Below are positions 7,089-15,122 of a stretch of DNA of 15,122 nt, piece by piece. Made by a program: the position numbers and the translations under genes. Under the pieces are notes generated by a model. That model saw only the letters and a list, made by a program, of their open reading frames with translations. It was not told where the DNA came from and ran no database searches. The stretch spans positions 1 to 15,122 of the forward strand of contig RBNI01003827.1 of assembly GCA_003990745.1 (NCBI GenBank), written 5' to 3'. Origin of the DNA: Jimgerdemannia flammicorona (Eukaryota > Mucoromycota > Endogonomycetes > Endogonales > Endogonaceae). The stretch's first letter is position 1. Every line of letters starts with the position of its first letter.

Positions 7089-9533
7089 CGGAGTGGAGGA
7101 CTGGCAGTATGGGAGGAAGTGGAAAGACTGAGTGCTCTGGTGGATGTGAGTAGAGAATGTTGGGGGGATAGGAGGGTGTACATGCACTGGGCCGGGGGCC
7201 TGGGGATGAGGGTTGATTGGATTCTGACAGCCAGCTGCTGGGGCTTGGATATTTGGAAGTCACTGGAGGTGGAATGGTGTCCTTGGTCGAATCATTGGGG
7301 GCTTTTAGGACAGGGACATTTTGGGGGGAGTGGGGATGGGCCTGGACATTGGCACCTTAATTCCTCCCTACTAGATGATGAGATCTGGTGGGATGAGTGG
7401 GCTGAAGACATTCAACTGTAAGTGGAGTGCTGGAGGCAGGAGGGTGCCCCAGTTGGCATTCAGTGGATGAGGATGAAGGAGATGGCCAGGACCTTCTGAA
7501 GCAAGGCTGGTAAGGAGGCTGGGAGACAGAGGAGGTGGCGGGTGTGATGGGCTTCTTGTAGACTGACTAGACTCTTGGAGGACTGGGTGAGATGGGTGAT
7601 GTTGGAGGGAGAGGAGGACTGGAGAGTGATAAGGGCAAGAATGGAGGTGGTTGAACTATAACAGGTGCTGCAGAATGAGGAAGAGGCAAGGGTTCAGGGT
7701 CTGGTAGTATGGCTTCGTTAGCAGGGGTTGGAGGAAGGGGAGTGGCCCTCAAAGTTTCTCACAAGAGCCCTTCAGGCAAGAAGGGTGCAACAAAGGTGGG
7801 AGGGGGTGCTAAATGCTGATGGTATATTAGTGCATGGGGTACAAGACATTCTTGGATCATTAAAGGAGTATTGGAGTGGATTGTGGAGTGAGGAGGAGGG
7901 TGGGGCAGATACTGAGGACATTGACTGAGCATTGGAGGATTGGCATCCTACACAAGCAATTGGGCTGGGGGACTTAGTAATGCCAGTGCAAGAGGAGGAG
8001 ATCCACCTGGTTCTTGCTGCGACAACCTCGGGTACAGCGCCTAGGAAGGATGGGCTACCCTGGGACTTCTGGAAAAAGATGGTGGGAGTCCCAGGAGTAC
8101 TGGGAGAGATGATGGTACTGTGTGATTGGATTATACAAATGGGGAGATGGGTGGGAGAACAGGATCTGGGGCTGGTAACATTGCTTTATAAGAACAAAGG
8201 AAGGTGAGAGGACTGGAAGAACTGGAGGCCAATTATGCTACTAGATATGGACCGAAAGTTGGTTACCAAGGTAGTGGTTGCGAGGTTGCAAAAGGTGGCC
8301 CAACAAGTCCTGGGTGATGAGCAGAGGGGATTTGTGGGAGGCCAGCTCATCAGGGATGGCACAGTATGGATTCATGGAGTTATTGAAGGAGTACAAGCCA
8401 GTGGACTGGATGGACATCTGGTCTTTCTGGACCAGGAGAAGGCTTATGACCAAGTGCATCAGGTCTGGCTGGCAAAAGTTTTGGATAGGATTGGAGTCCC
8501 GCAACTGTTCCAGACAGCTATGGTCAGCCTACTGGAAGGAAGTAGGGCTGCACTCTTATATAATGGATACAGAGGGATAGCATTTCCCCTGGATAGGGGG
8601 GTGTCTCAGGGGGACCCACTGTCCCCCATTTTGTATACTCTTTCTCTGGAGCCCTTCATGGACAGAATCAGGCAGAAGATAGTGGGGCTCTCTATCTTTG
8701 GCATTGAGTGGAAAGTAGGGGCTTTTGCGGATGATATGGTGGTCAGCCTGGGATCAATTGCGGATGTTGAGAAGCTCAAGGAAACAGTGGAGTGGTATGA
8801 GGTGAACTCCGAGGCTAGACTCAATTGGCATAAGTGCGAGACAATGGTGTTAGGCAATAGTCTGGTGGGAGGGGAGATTATTGGTACCATTGTCTCTGCT
8901 GGCAAGGTGGTTCAGTACTTGAGTATTTATCTGTCAGTATATGGGTCAGTTCTGCCTCAACATTGGTGGGAGCAGAGGGTTGGCATCTGGGAGGAGGCCC
9001 TGTGGAGTTGGGGGGGCCATCAATTGTCTCTGGCAGGATGAGTTTCGATTCTGAATGTCTATTGGCTGCCAAAGGTATGGTATCTGGCTTATCATTTGGA
9101 CTTCCCTACTTGGGTAGTAAAGAGATTGATGAAGCTGGCCAAGGGGTGGATCTGGGCTAAAAGGTGGAGTCAAATCAGCTAGGAGGTCTTATCTTTACCA
9201 GTGGCGAGTGGGGGACTGGGGCTGGTGGACTTCCCTAAGAGGCTGCACTGCTTGAGAGTGTGGTGGCTGAAGAGAGTGGTGGAGTTGAGAGGGGGTGGTT
9301 GGGTCCCCCTACTGCAGAAAGTCTGGGAGATGAGGTCCTCTCCGAGAGGTTCGACTGGTGATCTCCTAGCACTTGTGGGCCTTCAGAACACTGGACAATT
9401 GTGATTTAAAGGCTTCTGGTGAGGAGTGGCAGAAGGGGTATACCACATTGGAATTAGGTGGCAGGGAGATGAAGGGGAGGCAGTTTGGGACCCAGAGATG
9501 TGGCAATGGGACCACGTGTTACTGGGGGGCACC
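7089..9533. other. Inverted segment inside LINE B
   Basis: This block reads in the plus direction while the LINE B sequence on both sides reads in the minus direction. Endonuclease coding stops on the minus strand after DGGQGNIKLN (9537) and resumes on the plus strand at GGLAVWEEVERL (7095). RT-side coding stops on the plus strand at WDHVLLGGTP (about 9530) and resumes on the minus strand at LSGDGIECQQ (7085). LINE A has the same protein order with no interruption. Both breakpoints lie in G/C runs, with inverted AGGGG (7084-7088) and CCCCT (9534-9538). Confidence 0.88.
7092..9530 (+). pseudogene. LINE B ORF2, endonuclease C-terminus and reverse transcriptase (inverted block)
   Basis: One plus-strand frame covers about 810 codons. 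It first completes the endonuclease: GGLAVWEEVERLSALVDV, MRVDWILTASCW, WCPWSNHW (7275-7298; SDH has become SNH). A linker leads to the RT: SGTAPRKDGLPWDFWKK, LVTLLYKNKGR, NWRPIMLLDMDRKLVTK, GFVGGQLIRDGT, VFLDQEKAYDQV, GVSQGDPLSPILY and GAFADDMVV. The catalytic FADD is at 8724-8735. Then come QYLSIYLSVYG and ASGGLGLVDFPKRL. Stops include TAA 7419, TGA 7926, 8205 and 9039, TAG 9180 and TGA 9402, at sites where Gln, Arg or Trp is expected. The longest open stretch, 8208-9038, spans the RT core. Confidence 0.93.
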
Positions 9534-9536
9534 CCC

Positions 9537-10019
9537 CTAATTGAGTTTGATATTTCCTTGTCCACCATCAGTTCTGTCCCTCAATATGTCTCTGACCATA
9601 TTGAAGTCCCCATCGAGTATGTCTACCCCAACCTCCACAAGAATCCCACTCTCCTGTAGGCCCTTCACCTAATTCACATGCTCACCCTGTACTACAGGGC
9701 AGTAATAGGAGCCCACTGTAACTGGCTCCCAACCTGTGTGTATCCACTCTCCCCAGACCAATCTATCCCCCCAGCTCTGCATATCCCTTATCTCCCCTTT
9801 GCCTTTTTGCACCAGAATCCCAACCTTGCCCTTCCAGACTGCCTCACCTCCCCACTCCTTCGTCTATTCCAGTCTATCTATGTCATCCTCACACCTGACA
9901 TCCTGCAAGAGAAAGAGATCAGCCTCCAATCCCTTCAGCCAAGTAAAAATATTCTTATGCCAATAAGTGCCCCATAGCCCATTCACATTCAAAGAAAAAA
10001 TGTTGGTTGTACTATTCAT
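9537..10019 (-). pseudogene. LINE B ORF2, N-terminal half of endonuclease
   Basis: ATG at 10019 opens NIFSLNVNGLWGTYW, then DLFLLQDVRCE, the first two endonuclease motifs. Further on come DRLVWGEW, VGSYYCPVVQGEHVN and the central motif LDGDFNMV (about 9600). TAG stops lie at 9864-9866, 9669-9671 and 9537-9539. The domain nicks the target DNA. It breaks off at DGGQGNIKLN, exactly where the plus-strand block at 7092 takes over. Confidence 0.88.
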
Positions 10020-10074
10020 AGTGAAAAAATAGTATGTTAACAAGCTTTCTCTACTGCTCCATGTTCATCTCCTC

Positions 10075-12076
10075 CTACGCCAAATCCAGATTATATTCCA
10101 TGGTCACTTTCTCCTCTTCAGCCCTCTGAGCCTCTAGTCCAGCCAACAGCTCATTCATCTCCCCATCTGTCTTCTCCTCGAATTCCTCATGGTACTCCAG
10201 GCAGGTTTCCTGCCAGAGCTGCAGTTCATGATGCTTGGTCCAGCAGTATTCAGCTCTCTCTTCTGTGACTCTCACCATCTCTGCCTTCCACTTCTTATCT
10301 ACCTCATAGCCCTCCTCCTCCAGATATACTGCTAGGATCTCCGCCTTCAATGCCATCATCACTCCTTCCCCCTGCAGAATCCTCGCCCAATGCTCATCGC
10401 TCATCACTCTCAAATCCACCTGACTGAGCTCCTCGGCCGCCAGGTTGTTCATCATCCTGCATATCCAAAGTAGGTTCCCCATCTCCTTTCCTCCAGAGGT
10501 CACTGGTCTCCCACCATCTAGCATTATAGTGTCAGCCCCAGCACTCGCAGCCTCATCCCACTCCTCTGGGATATCCACCAGTTCCTCCTCACCAACTACC
10601 ACCACTTGTCCCCCATTCGCTACCTTCGGAACTTCAAATTGCACTCTCTGGGCCCCCCACATTGGCACATCCTCCTCCACCCTGTTTCGAGAAGCTGGGC
10701 CCCGCCTGATAAGGGGAGTAGGGGTCAGAGAGTTCTCCCATGTCTCATCCCAAACCTCCAGTATACCATCTGCATACAGGTCCTTGCCAGTCATCTCCCT
10801 GTTCTCACCAGTCCCCTTCCCAGCACTCTCACCTCCCTTGCCTGCCCAGACACTTGCTTTGGCCCCCCCTGTGGCCACCATCCTGCTCATCTCCTTCAGA
10901 GGTCCACCCTTCATCTTTGCCAGCAGTTCCCTCTGCCTCTTATGTCCCTGATCTCATTTCCACTGTACCTTACTCACTCAAATCTGCTTCCCATCCACCA
11001 CCTCCAAGTACATCACCTTCTCAAAGGCCCTCCAAGCCTTCGCCCACCATTCCACTGCACCACTCAGCTCTTCCAGTGCTTTCAATAGGTCCTCTTCCTC
11101 CTCTTCACTCCTCTTCATCCTTGTCACCTTGCACACAATCGCCCCCCAGACCATACCAGAAGGCCAGTCCCTTGCCTTCCTGGTTGCCTCCTTCTCTGCC
11201 AACTGAATCCTCACATCCACATCACCTGTCCTGAGCAAAGTTCCCTCCCAGACTCTAAATCTGATATCCACCACCTCTCCATAATCTGCCATGACCTCCT
11301 CAACTCTCTTTCTTGTCTCTATCACCATCACTGTGGGCACCCCTTTCACCAACAGTTGGACCACCCTGGGGTCCCATTTCAGACAACGGGCTATTGGTAC
11401 ACACACTTTCCCAACTACCAATCCAACCTTCAATGCTTCCTCTAATGGCTCAGCTTCCTCAAAGCCCACCTCTACTCCCTCCAGTCCCTTCAAAAACTTT
11501 ATGGATGCCACTCCAGCCACCTGCTTAGCAATCAGCCCCAACACTATTTTCACCATCACTGCTAGGCCCCAGAAGCACAGTGTCATTGCAAATGCCGAAA
11601 TTGATTTCTTGAGTAATGGTGCCACCACAAGGCCTGTCATACCATCCACCAAATCTCCTTGTTTCCCAAGCCCCAGTCACTCAGCTGTATCATCCACAGT
11701 CACATCTGGATATTTTTCAAGATTAGCAGTCCCATCTCCATCAGCCATCACACCCCCCCCCAGCCACTACACCTCCAGTCCCTCTGCCCCCTCTGCCAAG
11801 GGCCACTCCCCTATGTACTGTCACTATCTCTGCTTCCTTACCTTTCTTCAACCAACCCTCCAGCCCTGATGCCTGCCTCCTCCCCTTCACCGTCTCAGCA
11901 AAGCTTGCCCTCCCAGATCCCTGTCCTCCACTACTGCCTCCTCTCCTTCCATGCCCACCTGCCAGCAGCTCCCTCATACCTCCCCCCAGACCAGGGCCTC
12001 TCCCCACTTGCTGCCAGTCAAAAGCACTCAGGCTGCCCTGCCCAGTACGTACCTCAGATTGCCTGTTGGTCACTAT
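10075..12076 (-). pseudogene. LINE B ORF1 (RNA-binding protein)
   Basis: About 660 codons on the minus strand. The start was probably the ATA at 12074-12076, one change from ATG, in a good context (purine at -3, G at +4); this is inferred. The Gly-rich N-terminus contains GRASFAETVKGR, a motif common in LINE ORF1. At a run of nine G (11753-11761) the frame moves by +1, and MADGDGTANLEKYPDV follows. The central part, with KGVPTVMVIETRKRVEEVM and VWEGTLLRTGDVDVRIQLAEKE, resembles an RRM-like nucleic-acid-binding fold. The C-terminal quarter is acidic and helical and matches LINE A. Stops are TGA at 11677-11679, 10978-10980 and 10954-10956, with TAG at 10075 as the natural end. ORF2 begins 55 bases later. 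Confidence 0.8.
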
Positions 12077-12159
12077 GTTGCTAGTCTCTTTTCTCCAAAA
12101 TGATGTTGTAGTTGCTTTCTGAATATTGTGTAACCTGAGAGGTACCAGAGAGAGGTGTA
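12077..12159 (-). other. LINE B 5' UTR
   Basis: About 83 bases lie between the target-site duplication and the first ORF1 codons. I see no promoter motif in it. Its presence suggests the element is full length or nearly so, but without another copy the true 5' end cannot be proved. Confidence 0.5.
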
Positions 12160-12174
12160 CTCAATGTGGCCCTC
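12160..12174. repeat. Target-site duplication of LINE B, right copy
   Basis: CTCAATGTGGCCCTC, where LINE A resumes in frame as LNVAL followed by LRRQDEQDQF. Four more bases upstream (GTGT) also match near the left copy, with one extra base, so the duplication may be up to about 19 bp. A length near 15 bp is typical of L1-type insertion. Confidence 0.85.
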
Positions 12175-14960
12175 CTGCGAAGACAGGATGAGCAGGATCA
12201 GTTTGTGGAGACTGTTAGGTGGGAGGTGGCATAGTGGAAGGATAGAGGGCTGTCAATTGGCCAGTGGTGGGGGAGATTCAAACACCTAGCAGGAGCCTAT
12301 TGATGGGAAGTCAGTAAGATTGCTGGAAAGGAGCAGAGAGACAAAGAGAGGAGAGTAGAGCAAGGGTTACAGTGGCAACTACAGTGGATGGAAGGAGGGA
12401 TCTTGTCAGGGGAGAAGTGCTCCCAACTGGCAGCTGAGGTGGCTGACTTACAACTAGACCTCAAGGTGGTGGAGGATAGGAGGATTGATGGCCTGCTGGC
12501 AAGACTGAGGACTAGATGGTTGGAAGAGGGAGAGAGGCCCATGAAGTATCTATCTGGAGTTTTGAAGGCCAGGAGGGTGTGTCACAGCTGGGCTTCTATG
12601 TTGCAAGAAGATGATATAGAGGTGACTGAAGTTGTAGAAATGCTGAGGGAGGTCTCTGGGCAATAGTAAGCTCTCTGGCAGGATGAGGGAGGGCTTGGAG
12701 AAGACAGGATATTACTAGAGGACAATGTCAATTTAGTGAGCAGTTGGCTGGTAGTGGTGCAGCCTGGGATAGGTATGGAAGTTATGGGTATAGTGATGCT
12801 GGAAGAGGTGATGGAGGTCTTGTGGAAAGTGCAAGTGGGATCTTCACCTAGGGAAGATGGGATGCCTTGGGAATTCTGAAAGGAGTTCTGGATTGAGTTC
12901 AGTGGTTGACTTGTAGAAATGACAAACTTTGTCTTAAACAATGGTGGATGGATTGGTAATGGTTCTTTGGGACTAGTCTCTCTGTTATATAAGGAGAAGG
13001 GGAATTGGTAAGTATGAAAGAATTGGTGGCCCATCATGCTGCTGAATGTGGATAGGAAATTTGTGTCCAAGATTCTGGCTGGGAGGTTGCAATAGTGGAT
13101 TGACCAACTGGTGGGTGAGGACTAGTATGGTTTTATTAAAGGGAAGCAGATCAGAGATAGTACTGCTTGGATGCAGAATGTGCTGGAGAGCTGCAGGAGC
13201 TGGCAAGTAGATGGGTGAATGGTCTTTCTGGATCAAGAGAAGGCATACAATAGGGTGTAGTAGAACTATTTGGAAGCTGTACTACTGAAGGCTGGGTTCA
13301 GCATGGTAGAGACAGGAAGATTGATGGACCTGGTGTGAGATAGCAGAGCAGCTGTACTGATGAATGGGTGGAGTGCTCCAGAGTTTGCCCTGGGGAGGGG
13401 TGTGCCACAGGGTGATCCACTCTCCCTCCTGCTCTACATTCTCTCCTTGGAGCCACTGTTGGCTTGGCTAAAGGAGTGACTTACTGGATTGAAGATGGAG
13501 GATGTGGTGTAGAAGCTGGGGGCTTTTGCAGATGATATGGTGGTGAGGCTAGGCTGTTTGGCTGATGTTGAAAACCTGCAAGAAGGGGTTGGATAATATG
13601 AGAGGCTAGCGGGTGCTAAACTGAACTGGGACAAATGCAAAATGATGGAGCTAGGGGCTGGTTTAGGAGGAGATGGGAGCTTTGGATGAACAGTAGTAGT
13701 GGGGAGTACTGTTCAGTACTTGGGCATATGGTTCTCAGTTTATGGGATGGTGTTGCCAAATGATTAGTGGTGCAGTATGATACAGAAGTGGGAGGGAGCA
13801 CTGACAGGATGGTCAGAGAGATGTCTCTCCTTGGTGGGAAGAGTGGTGGTGTTGAATATATACTGGCTGCTGAAGCTATAGTATTTGGGGTACTATCTGG
13901 ACTTTCCTAGATAGATGGTACAGAAATTAAAGAAAGTGGTAGAAGGATGGCTGTAGAAAGAGAGGAGACCACAGATTAGTTAGGAGACTGTAGTGCTTAG
14001 GATAGCTGATGGAGGGCTGGGTCTGGTGGACTTCCAGAGAAGATTGAGAATACTCTGAGATTAGTGGGGGTGTTGACTGGTAGAGTTGGGAGAGGATGGC
14101 TGGAGCAGATTGGCTATAGACAATTGGGAGGTCAGATTCTGCCCCTGAAGTGAGGTCTGGAAGGATATGCAAGGGTTGGTTCAGGTGGGAAGAATGATTT
14201 AAGGGGTTTTGGTGGGGTATTATAGAGGTCTGGCTGGCCATGGGGTTGGCAGGGCCAGAGATGGGTGTAGGGATAGATCCTGAATAATGATGGTGGAAGT
14301 TGGAGAGTCTTCATATTGGTGGCCATAGGTTGGCAGAGTACTCTTTGTCTGAGGTGATGGAGTGGATCAGGTCTGGCCCCTTTGAATGGTGGCCAGTGGG
14401 CTGGCAGAGGGTTGGATTTGAAGATAGCTAGGAGTGGGGTCAGATTTGGACCTAGAGAGCCTCTCAGCTCAAGGTGTTACCACTGCAGTATTGGGTGGTT
14501 TGGTGGTGATTTTTGAGGAGAAATGTGATGCTGGGTTACAAAACAGGTTGGATGGTGGAGGAAGGTATTAAGGAATATAAGTGGTATAGTGAGGTAGATA
14601 GAGGAGTGGTTCAGACTCCGGAGTATATTATAATAGAATGTCTGGAGGTTGAAGGTTACTGGTGAATATTGGAGGGATATTGGAGCCCTGAGGTGAGGCA
14701 GCCAGGTGACCCCATCAGTCTGGTGGTTAAGCAGCATCTGGTTGGAGTGACTGGTGATATGTGGGGAGGTCTGGGCTAGATTCTGGGGGTATGGGTGCTA
14801 ATGGCAGTCCATTGGAGATGGGTGTTTGAGCATGATCCCTGAATGGGAATCAGTGAATTGGTAGAGCAATGGCAGTGGCTACTTCAAGAGATAGTGCAAG
14901 GGTGGTAGTTTCAGGGAAGCGACATTAGTTGGGGGCTCTGAGGAAGGTACAGGATATTGT
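12160..14960 (+). pseudogene. LINE A ORF2, reverse transcriptase and C-terminal region
   Basis: It continues the reading of 5538-6283. In order: LNVALLRRQDEQDQF, then QLDLKVVEDRRIDGLLARL and RPMKYLSGVLKARRV. The RT motifs are REDGMPWEF, LVSLLYKEKGNW, MLLNVDRKFVSKILAGRLQ, YGFIKGKQIRDST, VFLDQEKAYNRV, GVPQGDPLSLLLY and GAFADDMVV. FADD is at 13525-13536, catalytic Asp pair intact. A frameshift near 14130-14200 precedes YWVVWW and LRRNVMLGY. In the zinc cluster the expected CxxC is YKWY (14576-14587) and the His is Tyr (TPEYIIIEC), while the last Cys remains. Roughly forty in-frame TGA and TAG codons show it is much older than LINE B. Confidence 0.88.
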
Positions 14961-15115
14961 CTAGGAGAGCTGAGGTAACTTAGTACTAGATAATTATAGG
15001 GTGAGATAGAAGAAAAAAGTTGGCTGATAGATATTAGGATGTATTTATCTTTATAGTGGTTAGGAATGGGGTTTAATATTATTTTGATTGGTAATAAAGA
15101 AGTCTAAGAGACTAT
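14961..15115 (+). other. LINE A 3' UTR
   Basis: A/T-richer sequence after the last ORF2 similarity, containing AATAAA (about 15092) and ending AAGAGACTAT (15106-15115) right before the A tail. The last ten bases match the end of LINE B at nine positions. Confidence 0.65.
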
Positions 15116-15122
15116 AAAAAAA
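15116..15122 (+). repeat. Start of the A tail of LINE A
   Basis: Seven A at the very end of the window, following GACTAT. The tail may continue outside, and the distal target-site duplication of LINE A would follow it. Confidence 0.75.

Larger units (their letters stand above)
6284..12159 (-). mobile_element. LINE B: near-complete non-LTR retrotransposon with internal inversion
   Basis: On the minus strand it runs from a short 5' UTR (12159-12077) through ORF1 and the N-terminal endonuclease (to 9537). An inverted block follows (about 7089-9533), then the ORF2 C-terminus, 3' UTR and a 16-base A tail (6284-6299). Total length is about 5.9 kb. Both ends are defined by the target-site duplication. 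ORF2 has about fourteen in-frame stops and ORF1 three plus a frameshift, far fewer than LINE A, as expected for the younger, inserted element. The absence of a visible RNase H domain points to an L1-like rather than a classical Tad1 layout; the clade is not certain. Confidence 0.88.
4930..15122 (+). mobile_element. LINE A: 5'-truncated non-LTR retrotransposon, split by LINE B
   Basis: LINE A occupies 4930-6283 and 12160-15122 on the plus strand, interrupted by LINE B. It keeps the last third of ORF1, most of the endonuclease, the RT, the C-terminal region, the 3' UTR and an A tail at the window end. The 5' end lies in ORF1, the usual result of incomplete target-primed reverse transcription. 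Roughly forty in-frame stops in the second part and at least two frameshifts show long decay. It is related to LINE B but not the same family: aligned RT stretches share about half their residues by eye. Confidence 0.85.

Noticed and set aside
6918..7421. A separate plus-strand gene spanning 6918-7421
   Set aside because: The first part (before about 7090) is the antisense of the LINE B C-terminus. Only the part after 7092 is real endonuclease sequence, so the open frame crosses an inversion breakpoint by chance.
10445..11869. Pro/Ser-rich plus-strand open frames at 10445-11869
   Set aside because: They are antisense to LINE B ORF1. Their Pro, Ser and His content is what the complement of a G-rich coding strand gives.
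7089..12159. LINE B inversion produced by twin priming
   Set aside because: Twin priming leaves the 5' end of the copy inverted. Here ORF1 and the N-terminal endonuclease keep the same orientation as the 3' end, and only the middle is flipped.
7092..14960. Recoded stop codons (TAG or TGA read as amino acids)
   Set aside because: LINE A and LINE B share a TAG at one aligned site (13981 and 9180), which hinted at recoding. However TAG, TGA and TAA all occur, at positions expecting three different residues (Gln, Arg, Trp), and alongside frameshifts and lost catalytic residues. Decay explains all of it.
1..15122. CRISPR arrays, tRNA or rRNA genes, bacterial operons or a new defence system
   Set aside because: No regularly spaced repeats, cloverleaf genes or rRNA-like blocks were seen. 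Every recognisable protein belongs to LTR or non-LTR retrotransposons.

Overview
This window contains no intact host gene. It is a pile of dead retrotransposons in a eukaryotic genome. A filamentous fungus is the most likely host, because a Ty3/gypsy element sits beside non-LTR LINEs and stop codons have accumulated through C-to-T changes like those left by repeat-induced point mutation or methylcytosine decay. The sequence alone does not give the species, and I do not assign one.

Region 1 (about 1-4920, minus strand): the 5' two thirds of a Ty3/gypsy LTR retrotransposon. Read from high to low coordinates it holds an LTR with a TATA box and poly(A) signal, a tRNA primer-binding site, a long Gag with a damaged zinc knuckle, a dUTPase domain carrying all five family motifs, a Cys/His-rich linker, an aspartic protease and a reverse transcriptase. 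The RT runs off the window at base 1, so RNase H, integrase and the second LTR lie outside.

Region 2 (about 4930-15122): two LINEs (apurinic-endonuclease type, poly(A)-tailed, L1/Tad-like), one inside the other. LINE A is on the plus strand. It is 5'-truncated within ORF1 and is split into 4930-6283 and 12160-15122, with its 3' end and start of its A tail at the last bases of the window. LINE B (6284-12159) is a near-complete minus-strand element inserted into the endonuclease-RT junction of LINE A. It is bounded by an A tail at one end and by a 15-bp target-site duplication with 13 of 15 bases still matching.

The most striking feature is that LINE B has a clean internal inversion. Bases about 7089-9533, encoding the C-terminal half of the endonuclease and the whole RT, are flipped to the plus strand. 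The ORF1 and N-terminal endonuclease part (9537-12076) and the ORF2 C-terminus with 3' UTR (6284-7088) keep the minus orientation. The three pieces fit end to end with no overlap and almost no gap when compared with LINE A.

All coding regions are pseudogenes. The order of events read from the sequence is: LINE A inserted; LINE B inserted into it; LINE B was inverted internally; C-to-T decay continued throughout. LINE A has many more stops than LINE B, which agrees with this order. The order of arrival of the gypsy element relative to LINE A cannot be decided here.
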